Assembly (NCBI GenBank): GCA_046538375.1
Contig: JBKHJA010000016.1
Span: 1-34,031 of the forward strand
Reading direction: 5' to 3'
Source of the DNA: JBKHJA01 sp046538375
GTDB lineage: Bacteria; Acidobacteriota; Aminicenantia; Aminicenantales; Aminicenantaceae
Length of the DNA stretch: 34,031 nt
Positions 7,176 through 14,627 of this stretch are shown here, piece after piece. The notes beneath the pieces were generated by a model, which saw only the letters and a program-made list of their open reading frames with translations, ran no database searches and was not told the origin of the DNA. The first letter of the stretch is position 1. Each line of letters begins with the position of its first letter. A program made the translations under genes and the position numbers.

Positions 7176-9302
7176 TTAAAAGGGACACATCCCGGACACA
7201 CATCCTCCTGAATATTCTGACTCAGCGGTGATAAAATCATAATCCTCCTCCCTCTCTTCCCCTGCTCTGGAATGGAACGATAACACCTGGTCTTTCTTGG
7301 TCCCGTAGCGGTAGATGGTTATGCCCTTGCAGGCAAGCTCACGGGCCAAAAGGTAGATTCTCCGCACATCTTCTACGGTGGCATCAGGAGGAAGGTTGAT
7401 GGTTTTGGAAACGGAATTATCCGTATGCTGTTGGAAAGCGGCCTGGATGCGAAGATGCTGCTCAGGAGGCACATCAAAAGAAGTCATGTATATTTTTTTT
7501 AGATCAGGGGGTATCTCATCAACAGACTGGATGGATCCCAATTTCCCTATTTTGGCCATCAGCTCTTTTGAATACAGACCCGCACGCTGGAGGTCCTGCT
7601 CGAACAAAGGATGAGATTCAAACAACCTTGTCCCGGATAAAACATTGCGCACATAACTCAAGGCAAACAGGGGCTCTATACCGCTGGAACATCCGGCCAC
7701 TATACTGATGGTCCCGGTGGGGGCCACGGTGTTGAGGGTGGCATTGCGCAGTCTTACATCCATCTCAGGATAGATGGATTTTTGATAATTGGGAAAGACT
7801 CCTCTCTCCTGAGCTAAAGATCGGGAAGCACTCAAGGAGTGTTGGTGGAAAAACTTCATCAGTCTTGAGGCCAGGCCAGCGGCCTCCTGGTGAATGTAAG
7901 GAATTTTCAATTTTATCAGCATATCCGCAAATCCCATCACTCCCAGTCCTATCTTTCGATTGGCAAAAGTGATGTCTTTGATTTGAGGAAGGGGAAATTT
8001 ATTGGCTTCAATCACATCGTCCAGAAAGCGCACTCCCCACTGGATTCTCTCTTTCAGCCTCTCCCAGGCTATGGAACCATCCTCCACGAATTTGGATAGA
8101 TTTATGGAAGCCAGGTTGCAGCTTTCATACGGGAGCAGTGGAATTTCTCCACAGGGATTGGTGGCTTCTATGTCTCCCAAGGAAGGAGTGGGATTATGGC
8201 GGTTTATCTCATCCAAAAAAACCAGTCCGGGATCGCCGGACTTCCAGGCCGAATAGACGATCAGATCAAACAGAGCTTGAGCCTTTATAGACCGAACTTT
8301 CTTCTTGGTTCTGGGATTTATCAAATCAAAATTTTTCTGGTTCTTGACCGCATCCATAAATTCGTCCGTCACTCCTACCGAAAGGTTAAAGTTGGAAAAG
8401 GCATTCCCCTCCAGTTTGGCTTCCACAAAATCTTCGATATCTGGATGATCACAGCGCAGAATGCCCATATTGGCCCCCCGTCTTCTTCCTCCCTGAACAA
8501 TGATTCCGGTAGCGCTGTCAAAAATGCTCATGAATGAGACGGGACCAGAAGCTTCTCCCTTGGTGGTGGAGACCAGATCGCCTTGGGGGCGGAGATGAGA
8601 AAAATCAAAGCCTGTTCCTCCTCCTGTCTGATGAATCCTGGCCATATTTTTCAAGGACTCGAAAATCCCCTCCATGGAATCTTTTACAGGGAGCACAAAA
8701 CAGGCAGAAAGCTGCCCCAGTGGAGTTCCCGCGTTCATCAGAGTGGGTGAATTGGGCATGAATTCCAGGTTGGTCATCATCTCCAAAAAAGCTTCCTCTA
8801 CCTCCTCTTTGCTTCGAATGGATTTGTAGTTCTCCTCAACTTCACTCACATGTTTGGCCACCCGCTTAAAGAGCTGGCCCGGTGTTTCCATGACCCTCCG
8901 CTTATCATCCTTCAACAAATAGCGCTTCTTGAGAACAAGAAGGGTGTTCAAGGGGAGCTTCAGGTCATCCTTCACCCCGTAGATCACCTTAGCCTCTCTT
9001 ACGTCCTGATGCTCCTGTCGATAGAGGATATAACTGCGGGCAATGCCGCGAAATCCTCTTTCCATCAACACCTGCTCCACCAAATCCTGAATGTTCTCTA
9101 CGGAAGGAATTTTTTCCTGGTAAACAGAAGCGACTTTGTCAAGAACTTTATTTTCTATCTGGTCAGCTATTCTGCGGGACTGCTCCCGGTCATCAAGCAC
9201 TTCAAGAGCTGCTCTGTACACGGCTCTTTTGATTTTTTGGGGATTAAAACGGGCAAGGGAACTGTCTCTTTTGCGGATTTTTTGGGGTAAGCCTTCCATC
9301 AT
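7176..9302 (-). CDS. nrdJ: Adenosylcobalamin-dependent (class II) ribonucleotide reductase
   Basis: This 708-residue enzyme reduces ribonucleotides using adenosylcobalamin, so it works without oxygen. An N-terminal ATP-cone (about residues 5-95, IRKRDSSLARFNPQKIKRAV) is followed by the catalytic barrel with NAGTPLGQLSACFVLPV, GGGTGFDFSHLRPQGD, NPCGEIPLLPYESCNLASIN and APTGTISIVAGCSSGIEP. The C-terminal tail SGGCVSGMCPF carries the redox-active cysteine pair that re-reduces the active site. A TTG at 9305 is in frame, but the ATG at 9302 follows AAAGGAGA at good spacing. The short form without a long C-terminal extension resembles the Thermotoga-type enzyme. No cobalamin riboswitch is seen upstream. 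It is a major anaerobe marker in this window. Confidence 0.95.
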   Translation of the reverse strand: MMEGLPQKIRKRDSSLARFNPQKIKRAVYRAALEVLDDREQSRRIADQIENKVLDKVASVYQEKIPSVENIQDLVEQVLMERGFRGIARSYILYRQEHQDVREAKVIYGVKDDLKLPLNTLLVLKKRYLLKDDKRRVMETPGQLFKRVAKHVSEVEENYKSIRSKEEVEEAFLEMMTNLEFMPNSPTLMNAGTPLGQLSACFVLPVKDSMEGIFESLKNMARIHQTGGGTGFDFSHLRPQGDLVSTTKGEASGPVSFMSIFDSATGIIVQGGRRRGANMGILRCDHPDIEDFVEAKLEGNAFSNFNLSVGVTDEFMDAVKNQKNFDLINPRTKKKVRSIKAQALFDLIVYSAWKSGDPGLVFLDEINRHNPTPSLGDIEATNPCGEIPLLPYESCNLASINLSKFVEDGSIAWERLKERIQWGVRFLDDVIEANKFPLPQIKDITFANRKIGLGVMGFADMLIKLKIPYIHQEAAGLASRLMKFFHQHSLSASRSLAQERGVFPNYQKSIYPEMDVRLRNATLNTVAPTGTISIVAGCSSGIEPLFALSYVRNVLSGTRLFESHPLFEQDLQRAGLYSKELMAKIGKLGSIQSVDEIPPDLKKIYMTSFDVPPEQHLRIQAAFQQHTDNSVSKTINLPPDATVEDVRRIYLLARELACKGITIYRYGTKKDQVLSFHSRAGEEREEDYDFITAESEYSGGCVSGMCPF

Positions 9303-9407
9303 CAAATCTCCTTTGTCCCTATCCCCATCATCGCCAAAAGCAGCGGGGAAGAATCTCCCCCCTTTTCAAACTTCATGAGAGTTTTCTTCTGTTGCTGTCC
9401 TCCCCCA

Positions 9408-9917
9408 TCAGGGTCCCACATGAACCATGTCATGTCCTGCGTGAAACTCTTTCACATCATAATAATCTGGAAACTTCTCAAGCAAACCAATTTCAGACTT
9501 TATCATAAAATAATGACCTCTCTCCACGCGAGATAAATATTCCAGGATCTTCTGACTCTCCTTGGTCTCGATTTTTTGGCTGGCCTGCTTGTAAAAATCT
9601 TCTGACAATTTCTCCGCTTGGAGAGCGGCCTTGAACACATCCAGAACACCGGTTTTAGAATCCAGGCGGAGTTTAACAGGGGGAAGAAAAGAATTTTCCG
9701 GCACCTGCATTTTTCTCCGGGGGTACCTCTGGGAGAACAATCTTTCCAGTATCTGCCTGTGCTTTTTCTCTTCGAAAACCAAAAATTTCAATTTCTTTTT
9801 CAAAAGCTCATTTCTAACCTTCTGACAGAGCTTTGAATAGACACCGGCCGCCTCTATTTCTGATCGGACAGCCACGGCCAGAATTTCAGGAGGATGCATA
9901 TGGGGGCTTAATATCAC
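9408..9917 (-). CDS. Ferritin-like diiron protein, rubrerythrin-type without rubredoxin domain
   Basis: This 169-residue, mostly helical protein has two diiron-type helix pairs: an early Glu (VRSEIEAAGVY) with FEEKKHRQIL, then LQAEKLSEDFY with SRVERGHYFMI. The spacing E...ExxH twice is that of rubrerythrin-like ferritin-fold proteins. No rubredoxin domain follows; the tail is His- and Tyr-rich (YYDVKEFHAGHDMVHVGP). The start is a GTG at 9917 preceded by GAAGGAGA. It is next to a full rubrerythrin, suggesting peroxide or iron handling. The true substrate is unknown. Confidence 0.75.
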   Translation of the reverse strand: MILSPHMHPPEILAVAVRSEIEAAGVYSKLCQKVRNELLKKKLKFLVFEEKKHRQILERLFSQRYPRRKMQVPENSFLPPVKLRLDSKTGVLDVFKAALQAEKLSEDFYKQASQKIETKESQKILEYLSRVERGHYFMIKSEIGLLEKFPDYYDVKEFHAGHDMVHVGP

Positions 9918-9951
9918 TTTCCATCTCCTTCAGGTGGCCAAAAACACCTGA

Positions 9952-10455
9952 TTAGAACCGGGTGAATTTTTCTTTGGGCGATCCGCATACCGGGCAGACA
10001 TCAGGGGCTTCCCCTTCCACTGTATACCCGCAGACCTGGCAGACATGGACGGGTTTGTACTCCATATCCTGCCCCTTTTCTACGGCCTGCTTGGCCTTCT
10101 GATAAAGCTGAGCATGAACTTTCTCAGCTTCAAGGGCCCACTTGGTCACATTTTCTGCTCCTTTCTCCTGCTCCTCTTCAGCCACCCGGATATAAGAGGG
10201 ATACATCTCTTCCACTTCGAAAGTTTCCCCCTCAATGGCTTCCTGAAGATTTTCCTCGGTCTTGTTGATGCCGGAGAGAGTGCGGAGATGATTGGCAGCA
10301 TGAACCTGCTCGGCAAAAGCGTTGGCTCTGAACAGCCTGGCCACATTGGAAAAATTTTCTTTCTCTGCTTTATCGGCAAAAGCCAAGTATCTCATATGGG
10401 CCTGACTCTCTCCTGCGAAGGCATTTTTTAGGTTGTCTTCGGTCTTTTTTTTCAT
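9952..10455 (-). CDS. rbr: Rubrerythrin
   Basis: Rubrerythrin is a peroxide-reducing protein of anaerobes. The N-terminal domain has the diiron motifs NAFAGESQAHMRYLAFA, FAEQVHAANHL, AIEGETFEVEEMYP and ALEAEKVHAQLY. The C-terminal rubredoxin domain carries two CxxC pairs (HVCQVCGYTVEGEAPDVCPVCG). I take the ATG at 10455, since AGGAGAAAGG sits just ahead of it; an ATG at 10470, overlapping the nadA stop, has no ribosome site. It probably receives electrons from the rubredoxin reductase system encoded at 19.5-21 kb. Placement directly after nadA suggests co-transcription. Confidence 0.95.
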   Translation of the reverse strand: MKKKTEDNLKNAFAGESQAHMRYLAFADKAEKENFSNVARLFRANAFAEQVHAANHLRTLSGINKTEENLQEAIEGETFEVEEMYPSYIRVAEEEQEKGAENVTKWALEAEKVHAQLYQKAKQAVEKGQDMEYKPVHVCQVCGYTVEGEAPDVCPVCGSPKEKFTRF

Positions 10456-10466
10456 TTCCTTTCTCC

Positions 10467-11372
10467 TCATAATTTTATCATCTTTTCAATAGACCCTCTT
10501 GCCCGTTGACTGATTTCAAGAGGGATATCCACTTTATGATCCATATTTTCCAATGAGTGCAAAACCTTGGTCAAGGTGATTTTTTTCATGTTCTGACAGA
10601 GAGCCGATTCTAAAGCAGGATAGAAATTTATGGGGGGATTTTCCTTTTTCAAGCGGTATATGATCCCGGTCTCAGTCCCGATGATGACCTGTTTGGCTTC
10701 TGTCTTCTGGGCTTCTTTCACCATCTGGCCAGTGGAGAGGACTTTGTCTGCCAAATCAATGACTTCAGGTCGACATTCTGGATGAACCCAAACCACCGCC
10801 CCAGGATACTGATTCTTTTTTTCCTGAATATCCTGACGGTGAATATTGTGATGCACATAACAGTAGCCATCCCAGGCGATAACCTTTTTATCTGTATGGC
10901 GGGCCGCATAAGCAGCCAGGTTTTTATCAGGAACAAACAGAATCTCCTTCCCATGTAAAGAATTAACCACCTTCACCGCATTGGAAGAAGTGCAGCAGAT
11001 ATCCGATTCGGCTTTGACCTCAGCCGTGGTATTGACATAACAGACCACCGGCCTCCCTGGATATTTCCTTTTCCACTTCTTCAATTCCGGGGCGGTCACC
11101 ATAGATGCCATAGGACATCCAGCATGGATATCCGGCATGAGCACAGTTTTGCGGGGAGCAAGAATCTTGGCTGTCTCGGCCATAAAATGAACGCCGCAGA
11201 AAACAATGACTTCCTCTTCCACTTGAGCTGCCATCTGACTCAAACCCAGAGAATCGCCTATGTAATCGGCTGTATCCTGAACTTCACTCCTCTGGTAATT
11301 GTGAGCCAGAATAACTGCTTTCCTTTCCTCCTTCAATTTTCCGATCCTGGCGGAAATATTTTCTTTTCTCAT
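10467..11372 (-). CDS. nadA: Quinolinate synthase
   Basis: NadA condenses iminoaspartate with dihydroxyacetone phosphate to quinolinate, using an oxygen-sensitive 4Fe-4S cluster. The protein has 301 residues, the compact form. Motifs: ILAHNYQRSEVQDTADYIGD, FCGVHFMAETAKIL, MPDIHAGCPMASM, SDICCTSSNAVKVV, VWVHPECRPEV, IGTETGIIYRL and LCQNMKKITL. The three cluster cysteines are those of DICC, HPEC and LCQN. No nadB or nadC is present in the window. It sits right after the Fe-S assembly genes. Together with pncB it gives the cell both de novo and salvage NAD routes. Confidence 0.95.
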   Translation of the reverse strand: MRKENISARIGKLKEERKAVILAHNYQRSEVQDTADYIGDSLGLSQMAAQVEEEVIVFCGVHFMAETAKILAPRKTVLMPDIHAGCPMASMVTAPELKKWKRKYPGRPVVCYVNTTAEVKAESDICCTSSNAVKVVNSLHGKEILFVPDKNLAAYAARHTDKKVIAWDGYCYVHHNIHRQDIQEKKNQYPGAVVWVHPECRPEVIDLADKVLSTGQMVKEAQKTEAKQVIIGTETGIIYRLKKENPPINFYPALESALCQNMKKITLTKVLHSLENMDHKVDIPLEISQRARGSIEKMIKL

Positions 11373-11435
11373 CTTTTTCTTCTATTTTCTGGCTCTGGAA
11401 TTCATCAGGAAAACAAGGATTTCTCTCAATTCCAC

Positions 11436-11672
11436 CTACCGGCCTCTAACTTTTTTGACATAAACCTTGATAACATCATCCTGTTCTCGCAGCCCCAGGT
11501 ATTCTTGTCCCGTTTGACGGCACCAGGCGGGCATATCCTCTTTGATCCCTTCATCGGTGGAGAGAACTTCTAAAACCTCCCCCACCTTCATCTCCTTTAT
11601 CTTTTTTGCAGTCTGGATAATGGGCATAGGACAAAGCAGACCAAAACAATCCAATTTCTGATCAGCCTTCAT
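11436..11672 (-). CDS. tusA: TusA-family sulfur carrier
   Basis: This 78-residue protein has the TusA fold signature LDCFGLLCPMPIIQTAKKIKE, with the active CPxP cysteine at residue 14 and an additional Cys9. TusA-type proteins carry a persulfide from a cysteine desulfurase or rhodanese to acceptors such as tRNA-thiolation or molybdopterin pathways. Here it follows an IscS-like and an IscU-like gene, so sulfur delivery connected to Fe-S assembly is plausible. This matters more because the IscS-like protein appears unable to bind PLP normally. It could instead be a YeeD/SirA-like member; this cannot be separated by eye. Confidence 0.85.
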   Translation of the reverse strand: MKADQKLDCFGLLCPMPIIQTAKKIKEMKVGEVLEVLSTDEGIKEDMPAWCRQTGQEYLGLREQDDVIKVYVKKVRGR

Positions 11673-11741
11673 GTCATCACCTCCGGCCGATTCAGCACTT
11701 TTGAATCTTCTTTTCCTTCGTTTGTCACCGAGCCAGACAAT

Positions 11742-12308
11742 TCACATTCTTGCCTTGGCAGCCCCGCAGTGAGGACATTCCTCAGCTCCTTTTTTTCTGG
11801 GCTGGCCGCACTGGGGACATTCCTCAAGCTCGATCTCGCACTTGGTGCAGTAGTCTTCCAAACCCTCAAGAGGCCCTTCACAGTAAGGGCAGTAGCATTT
11901 TTCCTTGTCCACGGCTTTGGCAGGCTTCTTCTCTGATGCTTTCTGCCTCTGTTTATAGTTTTCGATGGCCTTATGAAGGGCATCAGCCCCCAGGTTTGAA
12001 CAATGAAGTTTATTCTTGGGCAACCCTCCCAGTTCGCTGGCTACACTTTTATTGGTGATTTTCAGAGCTTCCTCTATGGTCTTGCCCTTGGCCATTTCAC
12101 TCACCATGCTGGATACAGCAATGGCAGCTCCACACCCAAAAGTCTGGAATTTCACATCATCAATACGATTGTCTTTGACCTTGATGTAAAAACTCATCAC
12201 ATCGCCGCACACAGGGTTTCCCACCTGTCCTACTCCATCGGCATCCTTGATGACTCCCACATTTCTGGGATTCTGGAAATGCTCCATGACTTTTTCGCTG
12301 TATATCAT
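11742..12308 (-). CDS. iscU: IscU/NifU-type Fe-S scaffold fused to a zinc-ribbon tail
   Basis: Residues 1-122 form an IscU-type scaffold. The cluster ligands are C34 (NPVCGD, with the assisting D36), C59 (FGCGAA) and C103 (LHCSNLG). A Lys-rich linker follows. Residues 138-181 carry nine cysteines arranged mainly as CxxC pairs (YCPYC, YCTKC, ECPQC, ECPHC), a double zinc-ribbon-like tail that is not part of ordinary IscU. The gene overlaps the end of the IscS-like gene by four bases, so the two are coupled. The LPPVK motif recognised by HscA is represented by LPKNK, and no hscA/hscB is seen, so the chaperone step is probably absent. The tail could bind zinc or iron. Confidence 0.88.
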   Translation of the reverse strand: MIYSEKVMEHFQNPRNVGVIKDADGVGQVGNPVCGDVMSFYIKVKDNRIDDVKFQTFGCGAAIAVSSMVSEMAKGKTIEEALKITNKSVASELGGLPKNKLHCSNLGADALHKAIENYKQRQKASEKKPAKAVDKEKCYCPYCEGPLEGLEDYCTKCEIELEECPQCGQPRKKGAEECPHCGAAKARM

Positions 12309-13486
12309 TTTCCTTCCTCCTCTAAATATTGAGTGTAGAGAGGGGACATCTTTCTCAATCTATCGATGATGGGTGGAAATACATCCAGAACATAATCGAT
12401 ATCATCGGAACTGTTTTGCTCAATCAGGGTGAACACCACCGAACCTTGAGCTACAGCATGATCGATTCCCATGGCCAAAAGCACATGAGAAGCCTTCAGT
12501 GCTCTGGAAGTACAGGCTGATCCACTGGAGACATAGACACCCTGCATGTCCAGGTTCAAAAGCATGGATTCCCCTTCCACGAATTCGATACAAAAGCTGG
12601 CATGGTAAGGCAGACGTCTCTGGGGATGGCCGGTGAGAATCACACGCTCTACTTTCCGGGGGAACTGGTCAATGATTTTATCCCTCAGAGGTTTCACTTT
12701 CTTCATCCGGCTGTCCATCTTTTCCCTTGCTATTTCTGCAGCTTTTCCCATGCCTACTATGCCAGGAACATTCTCCGTTCCCGCTCTCCTTCCTTTCTCC
12801 TGGATTCCTCCATCGATAAAAGGGACAATTCTGGTTCTCTTTTTCAAGTACAAAGCAGCGCTTCCCAGGGGTCCATAGAATTGATTTGCGGCCAGACTCA
12901 AGGCATCCACTCCCAGCTCCTCCACATCCACAGGGATATTCCCCACCGCGTCCACAGCATCGGTGTGGAACAGAACCTCCTTCTCACCACAAATCTCAGA
13001 AATCTCGGCAACGGGTTCTATAGTTCCCACCTCGCCGTTGGCCAACATGATAGAGACAAGAATGGTCTCCTTTCGTATGGCTTTTTTCACCTGTTCTGGA
13101 TCCACCAGCCCGTTTTTATCCACAGGAACAGTGGTTAAGGTGAATCCATTTTTTTCCAGATTCCTGGCTGAATGAAGAACAGATTGATGTTCGACGGCCG
13201 AGATCACCACATGATTTCCCTTTTTGCGCTGGGCGGAGGCCAATCCTTTGAGAGCAAAATTATTGGATTCAGATCCACTGGAGGTGAAATAGATCTCATC
13301 AGGCTGGGCGTTGATCAGTTTGGCCACCTTCTCTCTGGCCTCTTCCACAGCCTTGAGCGCCTGCTGCCCGACCGAATGAAGACTCTGGGGATTGCCGAAG
13401 CTCTCCTTCAAATAAGGAAGCATGGCTTCAACAACTTGAGGATGAACAGGTGTTGAAGCAATGTGGTCCAGATACACTCTCTTCAT
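12305..13486 (-). CDS. IscS/NifS-like cysteine desulfurase homologue lacking the PLP lysine
   Basis: This 393-residue protein is a full-length class V aminotransferase fold close to IscS/NifS. Motifs kept: FTSSGSESNNFALKG, AVEHQSVLHSARNL (H100, which stacks on PLP), FHTDAVDAVGNIPVDV (D176), GGIQEKGRRAGTENVPGI, and SSGSACTSRAL with the sulfur-accepting Cys at 325. The expected HK of the S-x-HK-xxGPKG motif is instead N201-Q202 (LSLAANQFYGPLG; codons AAT CAA at 12886-12881). The PLP Schiff-base lysine and its neighbour are therefore both missing. The Gln of DAVQ is Asp179. Archaeoglobus fulgidus IscS is a known homologue that also lacks this lysine. The protein may act as a partner or scaffold for IscU rather than as a desulfurase. 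The start ATG is followed immediately by the usual KRVYLDHIAST. It lies between the Nfu and IscU genes. Confidence 0.9.
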   Translation of the reverse strand: MKRVYLDHIASTPVHPQVVEAMLPYLKESFGNPQSLHSVGQQALKAVEEAREKVAKLINAQPDEIYFTSSGSESNNFALKGLASAQRKKGNHVVISAVEHQSVLHSARNLEKNGFTLTTVPVDKNGLVDPEQVKKAIRKETILVSIMLANGEVGTIEPVAEISEICGEKEVLFHTDAVDAVGNIPVDVEELGVDALSLAANQFYGPLGSAALYLKKRTRIVPFIDGGIQEKGRRAGTENVPGIVGMGKAAEIAREKMDSRMKKVKPLRDKIIDQFPRKVERVILTGHPQRRLPYHASFCIEFVEGESMLLNLDMQGVYVSSGSACTSRALKASHVLLAMGIDHAVAQGSVVFTLIEQNSSDDIDYVLDVFPPIIDRLRKMSPLYTQYLEEEGK

Positions 13487-13506
13487 GGCTTTTCCTCAGA
13501 CTCTGT

Positions 13507-13725
13507 TCAGACCGCCACCACTTCTTTGACTTCAGGAACTTCTTTCTTCAGGTGTCTTTCGATCCCCATCTTCAAAGTCATCTGGGACATGGGACACCCT
13601 CCGCAGGCTCCGGTCAACTTCACTTTGACCACCCCGTCTTTTACTTCAACCAGTTCCACATTGCCTCCATCTGCCATAAGGGCGGGACGAACTTTATCCA
13701 AAGCTTTTTCTATTTTTTCTTTCAT
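13507..13725 (-). CDS. NifU C-terminal (Nfu) domain protein
   Basis: This 72-residue protein is a stand-alone Nfu domain. It begins KEKIEKALDKVRPALMADGG, with VELVEVKDGVVKVKLTGAC, and the cluster motif C41-GG-C44-PMSQMTLKMGIE. Nfu proteins bind a 4Fe-4S cluster between two subunits and deliver it to targets. The ribosome site GAGGAGG precedes the ATG. It begins the Fe-S group (Nfu, IscS-like, IscU-like, TusA) directly downstream of korB, whose partner enzyme uses ferredoxin. Confidence 0.92.
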   Translation of the reverse strand: MKEKIEKALDKVRPALMADGGNVELVEVKDGVVKVKLTGACGGCPMSQMTLKMGIERHLKKEVPEVKEVVAV

Positions 13726-13766
13726 CTGAATTTCCTCCTCGAATTAAATTATAACATTCTTTTGTA

Positions 13767-14627
13767 TCATTCAAATTTTTCTAATATTTCCTCAAGCCGG
13801 GATTTTTCCACTTTCAGCTCTTCCTCGGCCAGCGGCTTTTCTTGATCAGGACAAATCAGCGATTCATAAGTGGGGGCAGCACCTTTAAACATCAATCCCA
13901 CAGGAATTTTTCCGGGTTTGTTCACTCTGTCCCAAGCTTTTTTCCTGTCTTCTGGATTAAAAGCGGAATCTTCTTCCAGCTTGTAGATGTTTTTCCTGAA
14001 CCACTGGTAGGTATTGATTTTGTTGTGAGTCACGCAGGGGCTTAAAACTTCAAGCAGGGCAAATCCCTGGTGTCTGTAAGCTTTCTCTATCAAAGTGATC
14101 AGATGAGCCTGATCACCAGAAAATCCCCGGGCAACAAAAGTAGCCCCGGCCGCAAGAGCCAGGAGGGGTCCATCCAGAGGCCGCTCTTTGGCCCCCATTG
14201 GAGTGGAGATAGAAACATACCCCCTCTCACTGGTGGGAGATGTCTGCCCCTGGGTCAGGGCAAAAACCTGGTTGTTCACCACCAAAAACATAATATTGAT
14301 ATTCTTCCTGGCGGAATGGATGAAATGGCTCAATCCGATGGAATAGGCATCACCATCCCCGCTGATCACCACCACTTCCAGGCGTGGATTGGACAATTTG
14401 ATCCCCGAAGCCACCGGCAGGGTGCGTCCGTGGAGGGCATGAAATCCATAACATCTGAAATAATTGTTGAACCTTCCGTGACAGCCGATTCCGGTAACCA
14501 TCACCAGGCGCTGGGGATCAAGATCAAGGACTTTTGCCGCTTTTTTGAATGCAGAAAATATCCCGTACAGACCGCAGCCTGGACACCAGGTGGGATCTTC
14601 CAGACGGTAATCCTGTTGTTGACTCAT
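13767..14627 (-). CDS. korB: 2-oxoacid:ferredoxin oxidoreductase, beta subunit
   Basis: The beta subunit binds thiamine diphosphate and passes electrons toward ferredoxin. Visible motifs are PTWCPGCGLYGI (cluster-ligand cysteines), GIGCHGRF, the TPP motif SGDGDAYSIG...NNQVFALTQGQTSPTS, and SPCVTHN. The 286-residue length fits the KorB/VorB class. Its ATG overlaps the korA stop by four bases (ATGA), so the subunits are coupled. The substrate cannot be read from sequence alone: 2-oxoglutarate is the default for this two-gene architecture, and branched-chain or pyruvate substrates are possible. Confidence 0.92.
   Translation of the reverse strand: MSQQQDYRLEDPTWCPGCGLYGIFSAFKKAAKVLDLDPQRLVMVTGIGCHGRFNNYFRCYGFHALHGRTLPVASGIKLSNPRLEVVVISGDGDAYSIGLSHFIHSARKNINIMFLVVNNQVFALTQGQTSPTSERGYVSISTPMGAKERPLDGPLLALAAGATFVARGFSGDQAHLITLIEKAYRHQGFALLEVLSPCVTHNKINTYQWFRKNIYKLEEDSAFNPEDRKKAWDRVNKPGKIPVGLMFKGAAPTYESLICPDQEKPLAEEELKVEKSRLEEILEKFE

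Noticed and set aside
7165..7203. Overlap of nth with nrdJ
   Set aside because: The longer nth frame lacks a ribosome site; the ATG at 7164 has GGAGGTGA, which removes the overlap.
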